64,000 nt of DNA from Coix lacryma-jobi var. lacryma-jobi (taxonomy: Eukaryota > Streptophyta > Magnoliopsida > Poales > Poaceae): the NCBI GenBank assembly GCA_009763385.1, contig CM019830.1:92196649-92260648 (forward strand), in the 5' to 3' direction. This document shows positions 54,075 through 64,000 of this stretch, one piece after another (position 1 is the first letter of the stretch; every line of letters starts with the position of its first letter). The notes beneath the pieces were generated by a model. That model searched no databases. It saw only the letters and a list, made by a program, of their open reading frames with translations, and was not told the DNA's origin. The translations under genes and the position numbers were made by a program.

Positions 54075-55557
54075 AAGGGGGTTGTCCTTGCATTGCATTG
54101 TATCATATGCCATGTTTAAATTATGCCATGCACATAGGCTTGTCAGACGTGATTAAGATAACCGCCCTAAAAAGCGTGTGAAGAAGCTTACCCATGAGCA
54201 AACTTGACAAGCAACCTAGATTCAAATTCCGCTTTGCATTGCATATGCATGTTTGTTGCTTTGTCGTTTCTTTTCGGTTATGTTTTGAGCAACCGCTGTG
54301 TTCGTCCACCGCTAGGGGGAGCATTTGAGGCTCTAATTGGTTAAGACCCCTAGTTTTGGTGGCCACATGTTGTCTCCTTGGAGCTTTGTTGCCTATTTTA
54401 TCTAAAAATTTAACTTAGCCTATGGCAAATTATTTAAAAACTTTGAGGGTTTGAGAGAGGTCACTCCTCTAGGTTCCAACTAGTGTTTATTTCCTTCTTA
54501 TTTGAGTTGGAACTTGGTTGGGAGAAGTCGGCGCGAAAAATCGAGTCAAAACTGTGTTTTCCCTGTGACCGGACGCTGCGACCGGACTCATAGGGTGCGT
54601 CCGGTCAGTGCAGAGCGCGCGCAAGTGAACAGTGTCTTCGGCGCGTCCGGTCAGGAATTTGATCGTGCGTCCGGTCCATTGCCAGCGGTTGACCGGACGC
54701 TGGGTGAGTCCGGTCATGTCTGATCGGACGTGTCCGGTCGTGGAAATCGCGTTCTGGGAGCTCTCTGTTCGTGACCGGACGCTGGGTGCCGTGCGTCCGG
54801 TCATTTCGAGCAGTGCGTCCGATCGTCACTTAGCGAGCGCAATAAACTCATCCAACTGACACGTGGGCCTCACTCCTTCTTCCTCGTCGCGCCAGCGCCC
54901 GTGCCCACTTTTCCGCTCCGCCGTCTCTCCCGCCCCGCCGCACCTCCTCGCCCCAGCGTGCCCGCTCGCCGCCGCACCTCCTCGCCGCCGCGCCCGCTCG
55001 CCCCCCGTGTGCCCGCTCCTCGCCCCGCCCGCGTCACCTCGGTCGCCGCAACCCCGCGCCCGCGCCCGTGCCCAAGCTCGCCGGACCTCGCTGTTCGCCG
55101 GAGGACCCCCCGCCGGATTTATCCTCGCCGGCGTTCTTCCCCATCGGATTTCTCTCCGGCAGTGAGCTTCCCACCCCTCTCCATATTCCCTGCCCACCAG
55201 GTGTTCGGCGAAATGTCTCAACCAATGTTCCGGCTGTTTTAACCCTTTTCTTGGCCGTTTTCTCGCGCAGATCCTTCCGGCGAGACATCCTGGTGCCCGC
55301 ACGTGTCAGTGTCTTCCCTACGCTTCGTCGGTTCATCGTGTCTCGTCAGCGAGTCGGTCCGATTCAGTGAGCAGTGGCAGTGACAGCTAAATCCGGGGCC
55401 AAGCCCGCGGATACGGAACAAGGCCAAGCCTTTGAGGTTCAGTCCAGTCTTCTGGTTTTCTTGACAGTGGTCCTCAGTGGCAGTGCGTCTTGTCAGTGGT
55501 TGTGATTCTCAGTGGCGGTTGGCAGCAGTCAGTGGCAGCTGTTCTGTTCTTGTAGCG
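54075..55557. other. Element H spacer between pol and the envelope-like frame
   Basis: The first part is AT-rich and holds a polypurine-like AGGGGGAGC (54312). 54563-54835 repeats the CCGGACG motif of the LTR about a dozen times. 54860-55160 is very GC-rich and Pro/Ala/Arg-coding in all frames, like a plant 5' leader. I see no gene in it. Confidence 0.6.
54563..54835. promoter_or_regulatory. Internal CCGGACG array upstream of the envelope-like frame
   Basis: About a dozen GACCGGACG/CGTCCGGTC half-sites in both orientations, as in the LTR but with no perfect 20-base palindrome. It lies about 0.7-1 kb before ATG 55558. A promoter role for the envelope-like gene is inference. Confidence 0.65.
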
Positions 55558-58149
55558 ATGGCTCGCTGCAAGAACGTCGGCGGAGGTCCCGGGGCCGATC
55601 CTCCTCCCCCGCCTCCTCCCCCTGGCGACAAGGGGAAGCGGCCTCAGAAGCTCGTCTCCAAGAAGCGCAAGCGCCGCGATCGAGATTCAGAGATTGCGCT
55701 TGCAGTGGCTCGAGCAGCCGAGAGGGCAGAGCAGGGTGGTTCCACCGGTGGTCTGCGGATTCACGACTCTTCTACAGAGCAGGCCGGTCAGGGCAGTAGT
55801 CATCAGGCTGTTACGCGCATTCGCGATCTCCTTACAGAGCAGCAGGTTCAGGCCTTACTTCAGACAGAGGGTGGCGTCGTCCGGGTCCGCGGTCACGAGT
55901 ACTCCCTTGACGACCCGGCTGACGTCCTCCCTCCGGACTTTCAGTTTCCGTCCGAGGCAGCTTCAGCCCTCGTCGCAGCTTCAGTCGGCGGTTCTGCTCC
56001 AGAGGCCCAGGCAGAGGGTCAGCCAGAGGACCAGCCAGAGGAGCAGCCAGCTCAGCAGCCTCTCCGTAGGTCTACCCGTGCTCGCACTCAGGTTTCTCCT
56101 CGACCTGAGGGACAGAGGCGGGGTGGACGACCCCCTCCGAGGCCACAGGGACCCCCCCCTGTGGAGCACTTGGACCTGCGGGCGGCGACGGCACGTCAAG
56201 TACAGGCTCTACGTCTGATTCCGTACGAGGAGTGGTTCCCCGCTGCCAGGCACCCTCAGGCCGCCGAGGGTTTCTACACAGTTCTGCAGGAGGATTTTTA
56301 CAGAGCCTATGTCAACAGCGGCGTCCACATCCGTGCTCACAGAGTTTGCCCGCTGGAAACGATAGTTGCAGTTGCTGGTGAGGCCATCCGACCGATGCTT
56401 TCATACCTACCTGGCTTGGCAGATCTACTTGGTCGGGGTGGCCTGTACATCGAGGACTGGGTGCCCCAGTTTTACGCGTCCCTATGGATCTCCCCGGATC
56501 ACCGGTTCCTCCACTTCGCTCTCAGGGGGAGGTCCTACAGGCTCTACAGCTCACGTGCCAGAGAGTACCTCGGTTTGACCGCGTATCCGACTAGAGTGCA
56601 CACCGTTTGCTATGGAGAGACCGAGCCACCCAGGCGACCTCACGCAGGAGAGATTCCACCAGCGGACTTGGTTCGTGCCTGCTTCCGGGAGCCGTTCGGC
56701 GAGGGGTCCAGCCGGCGTCCTCGTGACTTGACGCCGACGGCCCGTCTCGTGAACGAGGTCATGAGGCGCACTCTTCTTCCCCGGACAGGCTATAGAGAGG
56801 GGCTGACACGTATACAGATCTGGTTAGTTCACCACCTAGTTTCACAGCTCGAGTTCGACATTTGGGATGTCATTATTTCTGAGATGGAGGACACATTGGC
56901 CGAGGGCTTCAAGGGTCACCGCCAGCTTCCCTATGCTCACATCATCTGTTACCTTTTGAGGCGGCTTATTCCGGGTTTGCTTCCAGAGCTTCTCCAGTCT
57001 CCGACGGAGTTCCCCGTGTACGACACCCGCCAGATTGCCGGGGACCGTCCAGACACTCGTCCGAGAGGTCAGCGCCAGAGGCCGGTTGTCACCGAGACAG
57101 AGGCACAGCAGGACGAGACTGTCAGTCAGTTGGCAGAGGCTGAGCTTGCAGCTCTAGAGGCAGAGGGAGAGGACCCTGACGATGAGTTCCCGTCTGACAG
57201 CACCGATGACGACTACGCTCCTCTTCCGAGGATGTGTCCACAGGGAGCTCACGATTCCGAGGCCTCCTCCTCGCGTATGGCCGGCTCCGATCCAGCTCTT
57301 CTAGCTATACTTTCTCGGATGGAGCAGCAGCAGTCCCGTCTCTCTGAGGAGGTTCAGCGTCAGGCTGCGGAGCAGCGCCGACAGGCACAGGAGCAGGCTC
57401 GACTGGCAGAGGCACAGGCAGTGGCCGCAGCTCAAGCACAGGAGCGCCAGGACGCTCTCCAGCAGCAGATGATTCAGCTCCAGACTCAGACTCTTGCCTT
57501 CATGGAGAGGATGGCGGCTCTTCCGTAGTTACCTCAGCCGTCACAGTTTCAGCTGCAGCAGCCAGGACCGTCGACCTCTTACTTCACGTCAGTGCCTCCG
57601 TCGACGGTCTCGCCCTTCCCTCAGTACCCGCAATGGTTTACCTCACCTCAGCCAGGGCAGCTGCCAGGGTTCACACCGCTCCGGTCAGGCTTCACTCCTA
57701 CTCAGACGGAGTCGGTCCTAGTGACACCGCGGAGCCTGGAAGCCTCTTTCAGCGAGCTCACCGACCTGCCTACACCGCCCGAGTTTCAGTTGCCGGTGAC
57801 CTCAGCTCCAGCTCCTGCTCCAGCTACTGGTACCACAGAGACACTACCTTCCTCAGTAGCGTCGTCCGAGCCGCCGACCTTTCAGCGTCAGACTCTTCCT
57901 GTCAGCTCAGCTCCTGAGACTTCGTTGACAGTGTCCGTGGTCGCGACTGAGACCGTGGATCCTCTTCCAGAGGCCGCTCCAGAGACAGTTGAGCAGACCC
58001 AGACCGCTTCTCCTTCACGTCCAGTGTCAGAGGGTCAGTCAGCTCACAGTACGTCGTCCGACGAGGAGACCTACCTGGCTCAGTTCGAGACTCTTCCGCG
58101 CACCTCGTCGCCCGGCTCGTCTGCTCCACTCCCGCCCTCCGACTCTTAG
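55558..58149 (+). pseudogene. Element H envelope-like ORF with one internal stop
   Basis: The first ATG of the frame is 55558, giving MARCKNVGGG, then a Pro run and a KKRKRR nuclear-type signal. A central globular part (about 210-490) is followed by an acidic stretch and a Gln/Ala-rich coiled coil (about 600-650). A TAG at 57526-57528 interrupts the frame, which then stays open to 58147-58149 with a Ser/Pro/Thr-rich tail. I see no signal peptide, membrane segment or fusion-peptide-like stretch, so a true envelope role is doubtful; 'envelope-like' is the family label for this position in Sireviruses. The TAG is one base from CAG. Confidence 0.7.
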
Positions 58150-58612
58150 GTTTTGGTCTTTGATGCCAAAGGGGGAGAGAGCGTATGTTAGACGTAGGGG
58201 GAGCCTGTGAGAGGGTTTCGGTTCTTTTGTTTGATCTTGCACTCATATGCATACATGTTTATCTTTTGGCACCCGTACGATATGTGTATGTCTTTTGGTT
58301 GTGACATGTGATGCTACACTTGTTATATACTCATGTCACTCATTTATGCTCAGTTGTGACATGTCATGCTTCACTCGTTATCTTATACATGTCACTTGCT
58401 TATGCTCATTTACTTTGCTTCCGCACTTATACTCCGATAAATGAGCTTGTTCATAAGTACTTGTGTTAATTCTTATATGTTGAGTACTTATGCGGACTTG
58501 GTTTGTATAAACATGCCTAACTCCTTTTGATCTTATTGTCACATGCTCATATGAATCAAGCGATTGAAAACCTCACCTCTCTTTCAAACATACTTGAGGT
58601 TGTCATCAATCA

Positions 58613-58628
58613 CCAAAAAGGGGGAGAT
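58613..58628 (+). other. Polypurine tract of element H, with extra copies upstream
   Basis: AAAAAGGGGGAGAT lies directly before the 3' LTR. Similar AAAGGGGGAGA (58168) and TAGGGGGAGC (58194) occur after the envelope-like frame. Multiple polypurine tracts are known for Sireviruses. Confidence 0.85.
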
Positions 58629-60147
58629 TGTGAGCATCTAGGCCCCTAGTGGGTTTCGGTGATTGGATGACAACGGTAAACTACTATGACTAACGTGTGT
58701 TTTGCAGAAACAATTGAGTTAGGTCATGGTAATGATGATCGTGAGGGCACTATGGTATTCATGCCTCTCTATTGATGGAATTCGTTCTGTTTTCAAAGGA
58801 TGGACAACGAAGACGGTGATAGGCTAGCACTAAGTGTCACTTGGTGTTGAAGGACACTTAGAGTAGCATAGGTCTTTGTTTTATTTTTGGCCGTACTATA
58901 AAGAGGGGTTTGAATGGGTAGCTTGACCTAGGTGAGACTTTTGAGTTAGGTGTGGTGCACACTTGTTAACCAAAGCCCTAGGTAGCTTAGAAAGGTCCCT
59001 AAGATCATAAGGAAGAAAGTTCATGAAGGGAGCGTCGCAAACCGAAGTCGTTTCGGGCTTCAAAATGCGACCGGACGCTGGTTGACCTTGTGACCGGACG
59101 CTGGGCATGCGTCCGGTCAGTAGGGTTTGCTGAGGAAGCGGTCAGGCTCGACCGGACGCTCCTCAGGAGTTGACCGGACGCACCAGGGGGTGAGTCCGGT
59201 CCAACTCAGAGAGGTTCCAGAGAGGGTTTTTGCTGACCGGACGCGTCCGGTCAGTGGTGATCGGACGCATGGGTGCGTCCGGTCAGTGTTTCGTACTGTT
59301 GTCAGAAGGGGACGTCACGTAGCCGTTAGGCACTGACCGGACGCGTCCGGTCACCCCGACAGTGCGTCCGGTCAGTGTGTAACTGGCTGGATTGTACCCC
59401 TTCGTGCATGATTTGAAGTGGGGGGTATTTATATGCCTCCCCCTCATTCATGCTGCATCTCTTGCTCATTTGAAAGGTTCCCAAACACATTGTGATTGCA
59501 AGTGAGTGCAAGAGGCCTAGTGAGGTTGAGAGATTTGATAATTGAGTGATCAAACACCTCATTAGTGAGTAGAGAGTAGCAAGTGTGCATCCACCCATCT
59601 CATTAGCCTTGCGTTGGTCAAGTGAGAGTTCTTGCTTGTTACTCTTGGTGATCGGCATCACCTAGACGGCTTGGCGGCGATCGGAGAGCTTGGTGATCAT
59701 CCGGAGGCATTGTGGATGACCCAAGCCAAGTTGTGACCGGTAGCGAGCGATTCACCGGGCCGGAGTGGCGAAGAATCAGCTCGTAGTGAGCACTTGATCC
59801 TTGCGCGGATCAAGGGGGAGCGATACCCTTGCGCGGGTGCTCCAACGAGGACTAGGGGGTGTGCCGACACCTCGATACCTCGGCAAAAAGATCGTCGAGT
59901 CATCTCTACTCTTTTACTTACGCATTTACATTCAAGCAATTCAATTCCGCATTACACTTGTTGTTCATTCCAAATTGAATTGCCATGCTAGAGTAGAATT
60001 GGCTTAGTGATAATCTTTTGTGCTATTGATTCTTGTCATACACTTCTAGGCACTAGGGGGTTAATTGGGGCTTGATAGGTTTTATTATTGCAAGAAGTTT
60101 TAGAAAAGCCCAATTCACCCCCCCTCTTGGGCAACTTGATCCTTTCA
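58629..60147 (+). repeat. 3' LTR of element H
   Basis: 1519 bases, nearly identical to the 5' LTR. Perfect palindromes at 59234-59253 and 59334-59353. Confidence 0.95.
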
Positions 60148-60148
60148 A

Positions 60149-61748
60149 TGTTGACATTCATTAGTGCATATAGAATATGAAAGATTCCGGAAGCGCATAG
60201 AACACCATCGTAGCATTTTACCAGGAGTATTCTAGGATCGTTATTTATATTTTACCACAGGGAAGCAAGGGTCAAGAATCTGATAACTCACTATCATGCA
60301 TCTACTAACTCAGATTACTAATTAGACTAAAGCAGGAGTAATTGATATATGGTAATGATAGCACATCAAAGAGAATTCAATGATAAATGCATAGATAACT
60401 ATAGTGGGAGGACAGCGGGAGAGATCAAGGTTCCTATATACTTCTCTATTACTTGGGTTCTAAGGCAACAAAGATGAAAAGATATAGCAGTCATAAACAT
60501 TGGCACTTTGGGACAGCAGGTCCTTTCCAACACTCAAAGAAGACTGGGAAAAAGGTAGTTGGGAGAAGGCTGCCAAAAGCTCTATGACACATCAATCCGA
60601 ATGTGGTGGACTACGAAGGCCTAACAGAGCTATCACCCCTGGGGCTACCACAACTATTCCGTGGGAATGAGCGCAACCTCAGGTAACCTATAGACTAAAC
60701 ACCTTGTCTAATCTATCAATTACTACTCTAATTACCTAGGATAACTAGAGCACTCAATACGAACAAAGATGACATGCCAAGATATAATAACTATACTAAT
60801 CATATAATAAAGCATAAAGTAAATAGAGAAGGCAAATATATTAAAGCATAAGTCTTACAAAGAAAAGATACAAAGACATACCAAAACTCTGAAGACTCCT
60901 CTAGAAGCGAAGCGCAGCTCCGCTCTCCCTAACTCCCGACTAAAGCTAATCTATTACATTAGAAAATCTAAACCAAATTTTTTAGAGAAGAGAGGTTAAC
61001 CTTCGAGGGACGCTTCTACAACACCTAGATGATGATGTTTTTGCCTCAGGGGGGTCTGGGGTTTATTATATAGGGGCTTCTGGCCTCCCCTCCACCTTGG
61101 GCAAGCGATGTGGTACTAAATCCTTCGTCATGTGCACATGGGTCTTAATGGGCCAAGATGCGTCGAAGAGGTCGGTTGGAGTGCGTCACGCGAAGGAGGA
61201 GCAGCTTCCAGGTGGTCCCAGGCCGGCTGGCCAGGGGGTGGGGCCGGCTGGCCCCACTTGTCAGCCGTCGGGTCTCGCCTTCTTCGTGGTGTCTTCTGGA
61301 TCCTTCCTTATTTCTCTAATGTGATTTTCCGTCCGTTTGCGCAATTCTTCGTGTTGGAGTAGGACTCTATCTCTTTCCATCTTCTGGAAAACGCCGTGGA
61401 AAACAGTAATTCACCAACGTTGTGGAATCTGTCAGTTTAGCCCCTAGATTATGTTGCTTGGTGATCACTCTAGGTTGTTCTAGAAGCTTCCAAGTCGTAT
61501 CCAACAAGGACTCTCTCGTCGGGACTCCAAATGTAGCAAACCATATGTCCATTTCGATCGTCTCGACGAGCACTTCGCAATGGTGTGCTCTATTTCATCA
61601 CTTGAGATACTTTTATGCAAAGCAAGTGAGAACAACACAACTCGTGGAACTTGTTACAAACAAACCCTACAACTATGCTTTATGGTTTATTTAATATCAT
61701 TCTATGCATTAGTTGATGGTATAATATTGACATTAAGGACCGTCAACA
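60149..61748 (-). repeat. 3' LTR of element I
   Basis: 1600 bases. Minus-strand TATA box CTATATAA at 61066-61073. It shares layout and short blocks with the G LTR (for example the TCCGCAAGCGCA/TTCCGGAAGCGCAT region) but is clearly diverged. Confidence 0.8.
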
Positions 61749-61765
61749 AGTTCCCCCAAGCTTAC
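61749..61765 (-). other. Polypurine tract of element I
   Basis: The minus strand reads GGTAAGCTTGGGGGAAC before the LTR start, as in element G. Confidence 0.75.
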
Positions 61766-63974
61766 CCTTTGCTAGTCCCTTAGCAAAGTCAAACTCAACA
61801 ATGGATCAGGAGTTGCTGCAATATCTGCACTTCTAACAAGAACACATGCATTCCAACAAAAGTTCTCATTTGGATTAGAAAAAGATATCATATTATTCAT
61901 CATGGGGCTTACTACTTGACCTTGAATCTTGAGTAATTGAAAGATAGAATGATCAAATCAAGCACTATGTCTCTTGCTCTTTCACTTCATCATTATCCCA
62001 GAGTTTTTATGATTTTTCAAAAAACTTAAAAACATATGTTGCCAAATTAATCAATGGATCCAAAGAGAAAGTCAACCACACCATTGAATCGAGAAGTGCA
62101 TGTATATGGAAAATGGAGGCGGATGCTCTTTTGAATATATCACTCTCTTCTGTCTATTAAAGACACATGGCTATTGGGCTAATTCTACTATCGGGCACGT
62201 GGCCATTTTTTCTGATATTTCATATATTTTTTTATTCTCTCTCTTTTTTTCTCTTTTTCGAGGTTCCGGACACTTGTCCCTTTTTATTTCCTTGGGATCT
62301 ATCTTTTTGAGATTTTGGACACTTGTCCCTTTTTATTTCCTCGGATTTTTTTCTCTTTTTTTCAATAGCCACATGCTTCCAACAAACTTTTGAGAGGATA
62401 GCAATAGATAATCATGAGCATTTATGCGGAAGATGAATGAAATGTATAAGTGATCTCAATTCAATAGCATGATAACTTCTCACAGGGTCAACAAAGCTTA
62501 ATTTAACTCAATGCAATTATTTGCCATATTAAAATTGGAAACTCTCCGGAACTCTAGTGTTGTTTTAGTACAAGATAACAGTAGCTCAGATCATCACATA
62601 TCATATCTGTCAATTACCTAGATTCTGGATCAAGCATTTGATACCCATATATTTAATTTCATTTTAAAGCATCATTAATTTTTTTAAACTTAGGAGAACT
62701 AATGCTTAAAGGCTAGGTACTAGAAAGAAATACAATAGAGCAACTATTCATCATTTCCATTTTAAAAAATTAGAGAGAGAGTTCATGAGATTAGACATGC
62801 TTTATTTATTTAATTTAACACAAACTATAACCTATTACCTAAAAACATTAAGATAGTAGTAAGACATACCTGAATCACGAAGATAACGGGGGTACATCTC
62901 CCCCAAGCTAATGCCTTCGATCGTATCGAGCCTTCATATGCCCGAATATTTTTGTTCTTTTTTCTTTTTAAGGGTGAGTCTTCATGTGCTCACATTTTTT
63001 GTATTTTGAATTTATTTATAAAAAGAAAAACTTAAGAGGATAAAAATACTTACCTAGATACACGGGGGTGCTTTCCCCCAAGCTGAATGTTGACGTAGTC
63101 ATTCGATCTTGCAATCTAGCGGACTGGCGGTTTAAATGTTCTTCCTCTATCGGAGCATTGATTGACACTGATGGTTGTTAAAATAGTGCTCCAACAGTGG
63201 ATGGAACATCTACTTGCTCGTCAGCTTTTCTTGGTCTTTCAATCATGTGAAACTCAAATAGACAACAAAACTTGTGGAACAGATTAAGCGTCCGTGGTTG
63301 GCCACTCAAGCCTTAGTTGTCTAGAGTTTCAGTAGGATCTCTTTCTTAGTATATATATTTTTATTTTAATATTTTTATGATGCAATTATAATTTAACAAA
63401 ATGAATACATTTTTATTTTTATTTTTATGCTACCACGGTGAATATTTCATGTGGGTTTTTATACACCTCAGAATTATTCACATGGGGCTTTAGGTTTTAT
63501 GATGCAGTGCAATAAGTAAAATATTTTTATTTTCTTTTTTTATGTAATGCTAATGCAGAAAAGTAAATATGCTATGGAGATATATGATGAAAACTAAAAA
63601 TGCAAAAATAGAAACTAATGCAGAAAAGATAAATATGGATAACTACCGATGTTACCTTTCGGCGTGGGTTCATTGTTTTAAGTCCTCTGAACAGAACTTC
63701 TCACCATGTTCATTCCTGAGGTGCATCATTTGATCTCAATATTTAGACCTTGATAACAATACCTCTTGATATGTGTCACCCATGTTCTTCGTTCGCCCAG
63801 CAATTTGAAGTGAAAACATTAATTGTGGAGGCTGGCAGCATCTTGCTCAGTGTGCATGTTCTTGTAGATCCAGGACCTCCACTCTGTAAAATTTAGGAGT
63901 TGACAAACTCCTCCATGTTTTGCTCAAGAGTGTGTCCTGCTCATAAAGACAAGGTAGAGATCAAGTGCATGGGC
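61766..63974. other. Interior of element I, no genes
   Basis: Similar to the element G interior, with a shorter middle. CCCCCAAGCT motifs recur at 62901 and 63075. Confidence 0.7.
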
Positions 63975-64000
63975 TCTGTTGGTGAAAAAACACCAACAGA
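63975..64000. repeat. Conserved inverted repeat in element I
   Basis: TCTGTTGGTG, AAAAAA, CACCAACAGA. The same as at 36817-36842 of element G. Confidence 0.9.

Larger units (their letters stand above)
46849..60147 (+). mobile_element. Element H: near-intact Sirevirus (Copia) with gag, pol and envelope-like ORF
   Basis: LTRs of 1522 and 1519 bases (46849-48370, 58629-60147) are almost identical: by eye two substitutions plus three homopolymer length changes. The 5-base duplication ATGTT is perfect (46844-46848, 60148-60152). Initiator tRNA-Met primer site at 48373-48384; polypurine tract at 58613-58628. Gag is large, with two zinc knuckles and a long coiled coil; pol is complete; an envelope-like frame follows. 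This set defines the Sirevirus group. The only clear lesion is a TAG in the envelope-like frame, so recent or present mobility is likely. Confidence 0.92.
60149..64000 (-). mobile_element. Element I: non-coding LTR retrotransposon related to G, right end beyond the window
   Basis: A single LTR (60149-61748) with perfect TGTTGAC/GTCAACA ends, then a polypurine tract and an interior closely similar to 34124-36842 of element G, including the hairpin at the window end. No gene is visible. It sits in the E LTR (left flank ACTTA at 46840-46844), and element H has landed within its first four bases, so those bases are also found at 46845-46848. Confidence 0.8.

Overview
The window is intergenic DNA of a grass, most likely a panicoid such as a sorghum, sugarcane or Miscanthus relative. 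I found no ordinary host gene, no rRNA and no credible functional tRNA. Nearly everything is nested transposable elements. The grass assignment rests on the element types: Grande-like and Tat-like Gypsy elements with antisense genes, Sirevirus Copia elements with CCGGACG palindromes, and CACTA elements whose ends carry CCGGGGCTAAAGGT-like repeats. It is inference; no species marker is present. For reference below, elements are lettered A to I.

Left part (1-18.8 kb). A (1-7293, minus) is a Tat-like Gypsy element with gag and protease but no visible reverse transcriptase or integrase, and with plus-strand antisense exons at its 3' end. B (7294-15095) is a GC-rich stretch that looks like part of a very long LTR. 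It is interrupted by a CACTA element C1 (10224-14621, TSD AGA) that contains a second one, C2 (10463-14287, TSD GAG). C2 carries a decayed Ulp1-like (C48) protease gene. D (about 15.15-18.83 kb, minus) is a truncated Sirevirus with gag and one LTR; that LTR holds a striking row of seven hairpins.

Middle (18.8-46.8 kb). E is an ORF-poor LTR element on the minus strand (partial 3' LTR, polypurine tract, 5.2 kb without genes, primer-binding site, start of the 5' LTR). Its 5' LTR was invaded by F (25992-46729, minus, TSD AAGTA), a Grande-like Gypsy element with decayed gag-pol, two blocks of tandem repeats, and a plus-strand intron-containing gene with its own TATA box. The predicted N-terminus of that gene copies the histone H3 tail. 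G (32800-40850, minus), an LTR element with 5.4 kb of non-coding interior and a tRNA-Asp primer site, sits inside the F integrase.

Right part (46.8-64 kb). H (46849-60147, plus, TSD ATGTT) is a nearly intact, very young Sirevirus: gag, pol and an envelope-like reading frame with a single stop. It landed inside the first four bases of the LTR of I (60149 to beyond the window end), a relative of G. I in turn sits in the E LTR.

The order of events reads as E first, then F and I, then G inside F, then H inside I. LTR pairs agree by eye: H differs at about 2 substitutions in 1.5 kb, G by about 3-4%, F by about 4-5%. Most disabling stops in A, C2, D, F and H are ones expected from C-to-T change (CAG to TAG, CGA to TGA, CAA to TAA), which fits long-term cytosine methylation of silenced repeats.
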